From the NCBI GenBank assembly GCA_017390245.1, contig JAFPCE010000287.1:1-18255 (forward strand): a stretch of 18,255 nt of DNA, in the 5' to 3' direction. Under the pieces are notes generated by a model that saw nothing but the letters and a program-made list of their open reading frames with translations, was not told the DNA's origin and ran no database searches. Positions 6,006 through 12,776 of this stretch are shown one piece after another. The position numbers and the translations under genes are program-made. Position 1 is the stretch's first letter. Every line of letters starts with the position of its first letter. This stretch comes from Selenomonadaceae bacterium. GTDB lineage: Bacteria > Bacillota > Negativicutes > Selenomonadales > Selenomonadaceae.

Positions 6006-7466
6006 GTGGCTTTTAAGGATTTACGAGAGTTTATTGCTGAGCTGGAGAGCAGAGGACTTTTGAAGCGCATAACCACTGAGGTGGACTGTGAGCTGGAGAT
6101 AACTGAGATTACCGACAGGGTTTCCAAAATGGAAGGGGCTAAAAATGTGGCCCTGCTGTTTGAAAATGTTAAGGGCTATGATATGCCAGTGCTGATGAAT
6201 GCCTTTGGCAGCATGGAGCGCATGGCTATTGCTTTAGGGGTAGAGAAGCTGGATGATGTGGCAGATGAAATGCGGGAGATTTTGAAGCTGCCATATATTT
6301 CCCTGTCTCACAAGACGGATTTGCTGTCCATCATACCTACTGCCAAGAAGTCTATTAATTTCCCTAAATACGTGAAGAAAGCACCTTGCCAGGAGGTAGT
6401 GATTACTGATAATCCTTCCCTGGACAAGTTCCCGATTTTAAAGTGCTGGCCTCAGGATGGCGGCAGATTTATTACCCTGCCACTGGTATTTACCAAGAAT
6501 CCTAAGACTGGCAAGCGCAATGTGGGCATGTACCGCCTGCAGAAGTATGACAGCAATACTACTGGCATGCACTGGCACATTCACAAGAATGGTGCAGATA
6601 ACTACCGTGACACCAAGGCTCAGGGCAGCCAGCGCATGGAGGTGGCTGTAGCCATTGGTACAGATCCAGTGGTAACCTATGCGGCTACTGCACCGCTGCC
6701 TAGGGATATTGATGAAATGGTATTTGCTGGCTTCCTCCGCCACAAGTCTGTGGAGATGGTTAAGTGCAAGACTGTGGATGTGGAGGTGCCTGCAGGGGCA
6801 GAGATTATCCTGGAGGGCTATGTGGATGTGGACGAGAAGCGCTGGGAGGGCCCATTTGGCGACCATACAGGGTATTATTCCTTAGCTGACTATTATCCAG
6901 TGTTCCATATAACCTGCATTACCCACAGAAAGAATCCAATTTACCCTGCAACTATCGTGGGCAAGCCGCCAATGGAGGACTGCTTCCTGGCCAAGGCTAC
7001 AGAGCGTATATTCCTGCCACTTCTGCAGCAGGCTATTCCTGAGATTGTGGATATTAATATGCCATTAGAGGGTGTGTTCCATGACTGCATTTTCGTTTCT
7101 ATTAAGAAGACTTATCCAATGCAGGCCAAGAAGGTTATGAGTGCACTGTGGGGCATGGGCCAGATGATGTTCATTAAGATGATTATTGTGGTGGATGCCC
7201 ATGTAGATGTGCAGAACGACAAGGAAGTATGGTGGCGTGTATTTAACAATATTGATGCCAAGCAGGACCTCATGATGGTGGAGGGCCCTCTGGATGTGCT
7301 GGATCATTCTTCTCCTATGCCAAAGTGGGGTACTAAGGTGGGCATCGATGCTACCAAGAGCTGGCCTGAGGAGGGCCATACCCGTGAGTGGCCTGATGAG
7401 ATTACCATGACTGATGAGGTTAAGGCTGTGGTTGATGCTAAATGGAAGGAGCTTGGCCTTGACTAA
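6006..7466 (+). CDS. ubiD: UbiD-family prenylated-FMN decarboxylase (menaquinone biosynthesis)
   Basis: A 486-residue enzyme of full family length. It starts at GTG 6006, with AGGAGG overlapping the tatC stop region 7 bases upstream. Visible motifs are NVGMYRLQKYD (Arg177), AIGTDPVVTYAA, and EGPFGDHTGYY (281-291). Arg177, Glu281 and Asp286 correspond in spacing to the Arg-Glu-Glu/Asp catalytic triad of UbiD/Fdc1, which use prenylated FMN made by UbiX. The reaction removes the ring carboxylate from a prenylated aromatic acid. With UbiA directly behind it and a prenyl synthase upstream, it fits menaquinone synthesis by the futalosine route, where a naphthoate is prenylated and then decarboxylated. 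No ubiX is in the window. Other aromatic acid substrates are possible. Confidence 0.93.
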   Translation: MAFKDLREFIAELESRGLLKRITTEVDCELEITEITDRVSKMEGAKNVALLFENVKGYDMPVLMNAFGSMERMAIALGVEKLDDVADEMREILKLPYISLSHKTDLLSIIPTAKKSINFPKYVKKAPCQEVVITDNPSLDKFPILKCWPQDGGRFITLPLVFTKNPKTGKRNVGMYRLQKYDSNTTGMHWHIHKNGADNYRDTKAQGSQRMEVAVAIGTDPVVTYAATAPLPRDIDEMVFAGFLRHKSVEMVKCKTVDVEVPAGAEIILEGYVDVDEKRWEGPFGDHTGYYSLADYYPVFHITCITHRKNPIYPATIVGKPPMEDCFLAKATERIFLPLLQQAIPEIVDINMPLEGVFHDCIFVSIKKTYPMQAKKVMSALWGMGQMMFIKMIIVVDAHVDVQNDKEVWWRVFNNIDAKQDLMMVEGPLDVLDHSSPMPKWGTKVGIDATKSWPEEGHTREWPDEITMTDEVKAVVDAKWKELGLD

Positions 7467-8337
7467 TGGTGGTTTCTGGGCAAAGATAGATGCTCATTTA
7501 AATAATATTGCGTTTTACCAGACGGTATTTTCCCTGCCCTTTGCCTATATGGCGGCACTTTTAGCTGATAATGGCAAGATGGACTTGTGGATCTGGGTCT
7601 GGGTGACTGTGACTATTATCGCTGCCAGAAGTGCGGCCCTGGCTCTTGATAATCTTATTGATTTAAAGTATGACAAGGATCAGCCAAGGTTTAAGGGCAG
7701 GCCTATGGTGGCTGGCTCTGTGGGCAAAAAGGATGTATTGGTTTTAATTGCCATTTGCTTTGCAGTGCTGATTTTTGCGGTGCTGCAGTTAAATCCTATT
7801 TGCATTAAGCTTTTGCCTGTGGCGGCGCTGCCCTTTATTATTTACCCATATATGAAGCGGGTGACCTGCTTTTGCCACTATGTCTGTGGTGTGGCGGTGG
7901 CCATGGCTCCTGCCGGGGGCTGGGTGGCTGTTACGGGCCAAATCAGCTGGCCTATGATAGTGCTGTGCTTAGCTGTGGCCCTGTGGATTGGCGGCTTTGA
8001 TGTGGTGTATGGTGCTCAGGATGAGGAGTTTGACAAGGCCCATGGCCTGCACTCTATGGCTACTGCTTTAGGGGCTGAGAAGGCGTTAGTACTGGCTAAG
8101 ATAACTCATGTGGTATGCCTGGCATTGTTTATATATCTTGGGGTGTTGCTGCATATAGGGCTGCTGTATTTTGCAGGTGTAGCGCTGGCAGCGGGAACGC
8201 TGTGGTATCAGCATAGGATTATTGCTTTGCAGGGCTTTGGGGCATTTACCAGAGAGTACTACATGCGTAACGGCATCGTGTCTGTGGCAATTTTTGTCTG
8301 CACCCTTTTAAGCGTAGTGATGGCGCAGCTGGCATGA
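7459..8337 (+). CDS. ubiA: UbiA-family polyprenyltransferase (MqnP-like)
   Basis: An integral membrane prenyltransferase of about 292 residues that attaches the polyprenyl tail to an aromatic acid. I place the start at TTG 7459, which overlaps the ubiD stop by 8 bases and has GGAAGGAG 7 bases upstream; a start at 7414 would lack a ribosome site and give an atypical N-terminus. The first Asp motif is N65-x2-D68-x3-D72 in DNLIDLKYDKD, followed by QPRFKGRPM. The second is D181-x2-Y184-x2-QD188-x3-D192 followed by HGLHSM. The YGAQDEEFD form resembles UbiA-like prenyltransferases of the futalosine menaquinone pathway more than MenA. About eight or nine membrane helices are predicted. Translation is coupled to ubiD. 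Confidence 0.92.
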   Translation: MTNGGFWAKIDAHLNNIAFYQTVFSLPFAYMAALLADNGKMDLWIWVWVTVTIIAARSAALALDNLIDLKYDKDQPRFKGRPMVAGSVGKKDVLVLIAICFAVLIFAVLQLNPICIKLLPVAALPFIIYPYMKRVTCFCHYVCGVAVAMAPAGGWVAVTGQISWPMIVLCLAVALWIGGFDVVYGAQDEEFDKAHGLHSMATALGAEKALVLAKITHVVCLALFIYLGVLLHIGLLYFAGVALAAGTLWYQHRIIALQGFGAFTREYYMRNGIVSVAIFVCTLLSVVMAQLA

Positions 8338-8476
8338 TGTGCTGGCAGATTCAGAAAACAGCACTGGACTGGGGTTTACCCAGCTGGTGAGATATATAGT
8401 GTGTATTTGATAGGATGAAATAAATCAAATTTTGATAGAGGCTTTTTATAAAGCCAAAAGTAAGGCTGGTGTTATT
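8338..8476 (+). other. Structured spacer between ubiA and folD
   Basis: It holds three short perfect hairpins: GTGCTG/CAGCAC (8339-8344 with 8359-8364), CTGGG/CCCAG (8369-8373 with 8379-8383) and GGCTTT/AAAGCC (8440-8445 with 8450-8455). None is followed by a T run, so none is a clear terminator. There is also a palindrome ATCAAA-T-TTTGAT (8424-8436) and two copies of TTTGATAG (8406-8413, 8432-8439). It does not match the tetrahydrofolate riboswitch consensus as I remember it. No convincing promoter was found. Confidence 0.4.
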
Positions 8477-9343
8477 ATGAGTGCAAAGTTATTAGAAGGT
8501 AAGGTTTTTGCTGCTAAGCTTCGTGAGGAGGCTGGCAAGAGAGCTGAGGCTATTCGTGCTAAATATGGTGTTAATCCAGGTCTGGCGGTTATTATAGTTG
8601 GTGAAAATCCTGCATCCCAGGTGTATGTCCGCAACAAGCACAAGGCCTGCACAGAGCTGGGCTTTTATTCTGAGGGCATTGAAATGTCTGAGAATACTAC
8701 CCGTGAGGAGCTTTTAGCAGAGATTGACCGCTTAAACAAGGATGAGAAGATTCATGGCATTTTGGTGCAGCTGCCACTGCCAAAGGCTCTGCAGCCTTAT
8801 GAGTCTGAGGTGCTGGAGGCTATTGACCCATTGAAGGACGTGGATGGCTTCCATCCTGTTAATGTAGGCCGCATGGCTACTGGCCAGCAGTCTCTGCTGC
8901 CTTGCACACCTCATGGCTGTATCCGCATGCTGGAGCTGGCTGATATCCCTATGGATGGTGCTAATGCAGTGGTTATTGGCCGCAGCAACATCGTAGGCAA
9001 GCCTATGATGCACCTGCTCCTGAGCCGTAATGCTACTGTTACCATCTGCCATTCCCATACTAAGAATCTGGCAGAGATTACCCGCCAGGCAGATATCATA
9101 GTGGCTGCTGTAGGCAAGCCAAAGTTTGTTACAGCTGATATGGTAAAGCCTGGAGCTGCTGTTATTGACGTAGGCATTAACCGCATTGCACCAAAGAAGC
9201 TGGTGGGAGATGTGGACTTTGATGCTGTTAAGGAAGTAGCTGGCGCTATTACTCCTGTACCAGGTGGTGTTGGCCTTTTAACCATTGCCATGCTGATGCA
9301 GAATACTGTGGCTGCAGCTGAAATGCAGCTGGCTGATAAATAA
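8477..9343 (+). CDS. folD: Bifunctional methylene-THF dehydrogenase / methenyl-THF cyclohydrolase
   Basis: A 288-residue cytosolic enzyme that interconverts 5,10-methylene-THF, methenyl-THF and 10-formyl-THF with NADP(H). The start is the ATG at 8477, giving the usual MSAKLLEGK N-terminus; the upstream in-frame codons to 8432 are spacer. Tyr50 and the catalytic Lys54 lie in YVRNKHKAC, then VQLPLP (97-102), DVDGFHPVN (from 121), GRSNIVGKP (168-176, the dinucleotide fold), DVGIN, and ITPVPGGVGLLTIAML near the end. Its length and all active-site motifs are normal. The ribosome site is weak (AAGG about 11 bases upstream). It leads the one-carbon block, with fhs beginning 82 bases later. Confidence 0.97.
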   Translation: MSAKLLEGKVFAAKLREEAGKRAEAIRAKYGVNPGLAVIIVGENPASQVYVRNKHKACTELGFYSEGIEMSENTTREELLAEIDRLNKDEKIHGILVQLPLPKALQPYESEVLEAIDPLKDVDGFHPVNVGRMATGQQSLLPCTPHGCIRMLELADIPMDGANAVVIGRSNIVGKPMMHLLLSRNATVTICHSHTKNLAEITRQADIIVAAVGKPKFVTADMVKPGAAVIDVGINRIAPKKLVGDVDFDAVKEVAGAITPVPGGVGLLTIAMLMQNTVAAAEMQLADK

Positions 9344-9424
9344 GCTTTAGTTAGAATTATCTAATTAAATATATTAATGTGTGTAATATGTGTTAATTTT
9401 GAGTGAATGAAGAGGAGGCTTTTT

Positions 9425-11092
9425 ATGAAGACTGATGTTGAAATCGCCCAGGAAGCTGAAATGCAGCATATTAAAAATATTGCTGCTACTCTGGATATTG
9501 TGGAAGATGACCTTGAAATGTATGGCAAGTACAAGGCAAAGATTTCCCTGGATGCCTGGAACAAGGTTAAGGATAATGCTAATGGCAAGCTGATTTTAGT
9601 TACTGCCATTAATCCTACTGCTGCTGGTGAAGGCAAGACTACCACCAGTGTTGGTCTGGCAGATGCGCTGCACAAGCAGGGCATTAAGACTGCAGTAGCT
9701 CTCCGTGAGCCATCTCTTGGTCCATGCTTTGGCATGAAGGGCGGTGCAGCTGGCGGCGGCTATGCTCAGGTTGTGCCAATGGAGGATATTAACCTGCACT
9801 TTACTGGTGACTTCCATGCTATTACTACTGCTCACAATCTTTTAGCAGCTGTTATTGACAACCACATTCAGCAGGGCAATGCCTTAGACCTGGATGTGCG
9901 CCGCATTACCTGGAAGCGTGTTTTGGACTTAAACGACAGAGCTCTCCGCAACATCGTTATCGGCATGGGTGGCAAGGCTCATGGCGTGCCTAGAGAGACT
10001 GGCTTTGATATCACTGTGGCTTCTGAGATGATGGCGATTTTGTGCCTGGCTTCTGATTTAGAGGATATGAAGAAGCGCCTGGGGCAGATTGTCATTGGCT
10101 ATACCCGTTCCGGCCGTGCTGTCCGTGCTGAGGAGCTGAATGTAACTGGTGCTCTGACTCTGCTGTTTAAGGATGCCATTAAGCCAAATCTGGTGCAGAC
10201 CTTAGAGGGTACTCCTGCTATTATCCATGGCGGTCCATTTGCTAATATTGCTCATGGCTGTAACTCCGTAATGGCTACTAAGTTTGCCTTGAAGTTTGCT
10301 GATGTGGTTATCACTGAGGCTGGCTTTGGTGCAGACCTGGGTGCTGAGAAGTTCCTGGATATTAAGTGCCGTTTTGCCGGGATTCATCCTGATGCTGTTG
10401 TGATTGTAGCAACTGTAAGGGCCTTGAAGATGCACGGCGGCCTGGCTAAGACTGAGCTGGGCAAGGTTGATATGGAGGCTCTGAAGAAGGGCCTGGCTAA
10501 CTTAACTAAGCACATTGAAAATGTACAGAAATTCGGCTTGCCTGCAGTGGTTGCTATCAATGCTTTCCCTACTGATACCAAGGAAGAGCTGGACTTTGTG
10601 GAAGCTGAGTGCAATGCCATGGGTGCAGAGGTTGCTTTGTCTGAGGTATGGGCAAAGGGCGGCGCAGGCGGCCTGGAGCTGGCTAAGAAGGTTATGGCAG
10701 CAACTGAAAAGCCAAACAACTTTAAGTATATGTATGACGTGGAGCAGTCCATTCCAGAGAAGATTACTGCTATTGCTAAGGAAATCTATGGTGCAGATGG
10801 TGTTAGCTTCACTGCTGCAGCGAAAAAGCAGCTGGCTGAGATTGAGGAGCTGGGGATGGACAAGATGCCTGTATGTATGGCTAAGACCCAGTACAGCCTG
10901 TCTGATGACCAGACTAAGCTGGGACGTCCAAGTGGCTTTACCATCACTGTAAGGGAGCTTAGAATAGCTGCTGGTGCTGGCTTTATCGTGGCGCTGACTG
11001 GCAATATTTTAACTATGCCTGGCCTGCCAAAGAAGCCTGCTGCAGAGAATATGGATATTGATATTAACGGTAAGATTACCGGATTGTTCTAA
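9425..11092 (+). CDS. fhs: Formate--tetrahydrofolate ligase
   Basis: A 555-residue enzyme, the normal family length, forming 10-formyl-THF from formate, THF and ATP. The ATG at 9425 follows AGGAGG by 6 bases; the in-frame ATG at 9407 overlaps that site and is rejected. Motifs: the P-loop PTAAGEGKTTTS (64-75), REPSLGPCFGMKGGAAGGG (from 94), and PMEDINLHFTGDFHAI. The C-terminal GNILTMPGLPKKPAAENMDID is also typical. In acetogens this is the entry of formate into the Wood-Ljungdahl methyl branch; in many other anaerobes it supplies formyl groups for purines. The MTHFR-like gene follows after 20 bases. Codon use looks strongly biased, as expected of an abundant protein. Confidence 0.98.
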   Translation: MKTDVEIAQEAEMQHIKNIAATLDIVEDDLEMYGKYKAKISLDAWNKVKDNANGKLILVTAINPTAAGEGKTTTSVGLADALHKQGIKTAVALREPSLGPCFGMKGGAAGGGYAQVVPMEDINLHFTGDFHAITTAHNLLAAVIDNHIQQGNALDLDVRRITWKRVLDLNDRALRNIVIGMGGKAHGVPRETGFDITVASEMMAILCLASDLEDMKKRLGQIVIGYTRSGRAVRAEELNVTGALTLLFKDAIKPNLVQTLEGTPAIIHGGPFANIAHGCNSVMATKFALKFADVVITEAGFGADLGAEKFLDIKCRFAGIHPDAVVIVATVRALKMHGGLAKTELGKVDMEALKKGLANLTKHIENVQKFGLPAVVAINAFPTDTKEELDFVEAECNAMGAEVALSEVWAKGGAGGLELAKKVMAATEKPNNFKYMYDVEQSIPEKITAIAKEIYGADGVSFTAAAKKQLAEIEELGMDKMPVCMAKTQYSLSDDQTKLGRPSGFTITVRELRIAAGAGFIVALTGNILTMPGLPKKPAAENMDIDINGKITGLF

Positions 11093-11112
11093 AAATTTTA
11101 AGGTGTGATTAG

Positions 11113-11862
11113 ATGGGAAGAATCTCCGTGGAGCTGGTTCCCCGCAGTGAAGAAACCTTGCGGGAGGAGCTTAAGCTCATTAAAGAAAAAATTAATGGTG
11201 TGGATTTAATCAATATTCCTGATTTGCTGCGGATGGAGATTCGCAGCTGGCAGGGAGCGGCTATGGCTCAGGATTTTTATCCTGCAGTTATGCCACATAT
11301 CCGTGCTATTGACATTAACCTGGCAGAGCCACTGGCTATGCGGCCAGAGCTTCGGCAGAGAGGCATTACAGAGGTGCTGGTGATTGAGGGTGATCCCCCT
11401 CAGGATATGAATCACAAATTTTATCCTACAGTAACTACTGATGTTATCCAGAAATTCCATCAGGAAATGCCAGAGGTAAAGGTTTATGCTGGTATTGACC
11501 AGTACCGTGGCAGTATGCGCCAGGAGCTGTACCGTATTCAGCGCAAGCTGCAGGCTGGTGCTGTGGGCTTCTTTACCCAGCCGTTCTTTGATATGCGTCT
11601 TTTAGAGATGTATGCTGAGATGCTGGAGGGGCAGAATGTGTACTGGGGCGTTACGCCTGTAACTTCTGAACGCTCTAAGAGCTACTGGGAAATGAAAAAC
11701 AATGTGATTTTCCCTAAGGGCTTTGAGGCAACTTTAGAGTGGAGCGTTGACTTTGCCAAGAAGGTTAAGGAATTTGCTGATGTTCACGGAGATAATCTCT
11801 ATCTCATGCCGATTAAGGGCAATTTAGAAGGATATTTGTCCGGCGTATTAGGCAATAAGTAA
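11113..11862 (+). CDS. Short, divergent methylenetetrahydrofolate reductase-like protein
   Basis: A 249-residue TIM-barrel-type protein of the MTHFR superfamily, shorter than the roughly 290-300 residues of E. coli MetF. Matches: ISVELVPR at the start (Glu7 in the place of the catalytic Glu of SFEFFPP), IEGDPP (91-96, compare RGDxP), AGAVGFFTQPFFD (148-160, compare the ITQxFFD motif), and GVTPV (179-183). The usual T-Y-G-A motif after the first strand is replaced by NIPDLLRMEIRSWQGAA, so part of the canonical FAD/substrate region is not recognisable. It would reduce methylene-THF to methyl-THF. No metV partner is adjacent. Ribosome site AAGGTG 7 bases upstream. It lies between fhs and nfnA, which supports a folate role. 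Exact activity is unproven. Confidence 0.75.
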   Translation: MGRISVELVPRSEETLREELKLIKEKINGVDLINIPDLLRMEIRSWQGAAMAQDFYPAVMPHIRAIDINLAEPLAMRPELRQRGITEVLVIEGDPPQDMNHKFYPTVTTDVIQKFHQEMPEVKVYAGIDQYRGSMRQELYRIQRKLQAGAVGFFTQPFFDMRLLEMYAEMLEGQNVYWGVTPVTSERSKSYWEMKNNVIFPKGFEATLEWSVDFAKKVKEFADVHGDNLYLMPIKGNLEGYLSGVLGNK

Positions 11863-11877
11863 AAGTGGTGCTATAAT
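11849..11877 (+). promoter_or_regulatory. Candidate promoter of nfnAB
   Basis: Extended -10 TGC-TATAAT (-10 at 11872-11877) with a weak -35 TAGGCA (11849-11854), spacer 17. The -35 lies inside the end of the preceding gene. A small inverted repeat TATTTT-GT-AAAATA lies just downstream and could be an operator. Confidence 0.55.
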
Positions 11878-11931
11878 AGCATTATATTTTGTAAAATACC
11901 TGTGATAGTGTATTAATAAAGGAGAATAAGT

Positions 11932-12774
11932 ATGTTCAAGATTTTGAAGAAGGAAGAGCTGTCTCCTGGAGTTTTCCATTATGATGTGGAGGCACCAAGA
12001 GTTGCTAAGAAGGCTAAGGCCGGACAGTTTATCGTATTGCGTGTCAATGATGAGGGTGAGAGAATTCCTCTGACCATTGCAGATTTTGACAGAGAAAAGG
12101 GTACTATTACCTTGATTTTCCAGGTTGTAGGTGCTTCTACCCAGGCACTTTCCCAGCTTGAGGTAGGGGAGGCTATCCTGGATTTCGTTGGCCCATTAGG
12201 ACAGCCATCTGAGATTCACGAAAATATGGGTACTGTAGTATGCATTGGCGGCGGTATTGGTGTTGCACCTGTATATCCTATTGCCAAGGCTATGCATGAA
12301 ATGGGCAACAAGGTTATTTCCATCATGGGTGCCCGCAGCAAGGATATTCTGATTTTTGAGGACAGAATGCGTGCTGTATCTGATGAGGTGCTGATTGCTA
12401 CTGATGATGGCTCCTATGGCATCAAGGGCTTTGTTACTACTGCACTGCAGCAGCTGGTAGACAGAGGCGAGAAGATTGACCAGGTTACTGCTATCGGCCC
12501 TGGTATCATGATGCGCAGCGTTGCTGAGGCAACCCGTCCACTGGGCATTAAGACCATTGTATCTCTGAACCCTGTTATGGTTGATGGTACTGGCATGTGC
12601 GGCGGCTGCCGTGTGCAGGTAGGTGACGAGATGAAGTTTGCCTGCGTTGATGGCCCTGAGTTTGATGGCCATTTAGTAGATTTCAACAGCCTTATGTCCC
12701 GTGGCCGTATGTATCGTGCCCAGGAGGCTGAGGCCAAGGATCATGTTTGCAATATCGGACTTGGGAGGAAATAA
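11932..12774 (+). CDS. nfnA: NADH-dependent ferredoxin:NADP+ oxidoreductase, small subunit NfnA
   Basis: A 280-residue flavoprotein of the ferredoxin-NADP reductase/PyrK-like fold. The FAD-binding motif RIPLTIAD is at 44-51 and the NAD-binding GGGIGVAP at 106-113. The iron-sulfur segment VDGTGMCGGC...C has Asp218 and Cys223, Cys226 and Cys238. Asp-x4-Cys-x2-Cys-x11-Cys is the Asp/three-Cys [2Fe-2S] ligand set described for NfnA, where PyrK has four Cys. This favours Nfn over dihydroorotate dehydrogenase or sulfide dehydrogenase relatives. NfnA oxidises NADH and works with NfnB to bifurcate electrons between NAD, NADP and ferredoxin in the cytosol. AAGGAG sits 8 bases before the ATG. nfnB follows immediately. 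Confidence 0.92.
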   Translation: MFKILKKEELSPGVFHYDVEAPRVAKKAKAGQFIVLRVNDEGERIPLTIADFDREKGTITLIFQVVGASTQALSQLEVGEAILDFVGPLGQPSEIHENMGTVVCIGGGIGVAPVYPIAKAMHEMGNKVISIMGARSKDILIFEDRMRAVSDEVLIATDDGSYGIKGFVTTALQQLVDRGEKIDQVTAIGPGIMMRSVAEATRPLGIKTIVSLNPVMVDGTGMCGGCRVQVGDEMKFACVDGPEFDGHLVDFNSLMSRGRMYRAQEAEAKDHVCNIGLGRK

Positions 12775-12776
12775 GA

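Noticed and set aside
8338..8476. Tetrahydrofolate riboswitch upstream of folD
   Set aside because: The conserved core sequences of the known THF riboswitch, as I remember them, are not present; only short unrelated hairpins are.
9344..9424. Terminator between folD and fhs
   Set aside because: An AT-only hairpin (TAGTTAGA/TCTAATTA) is present but has no GC stem and no T tract, so it is not supported.
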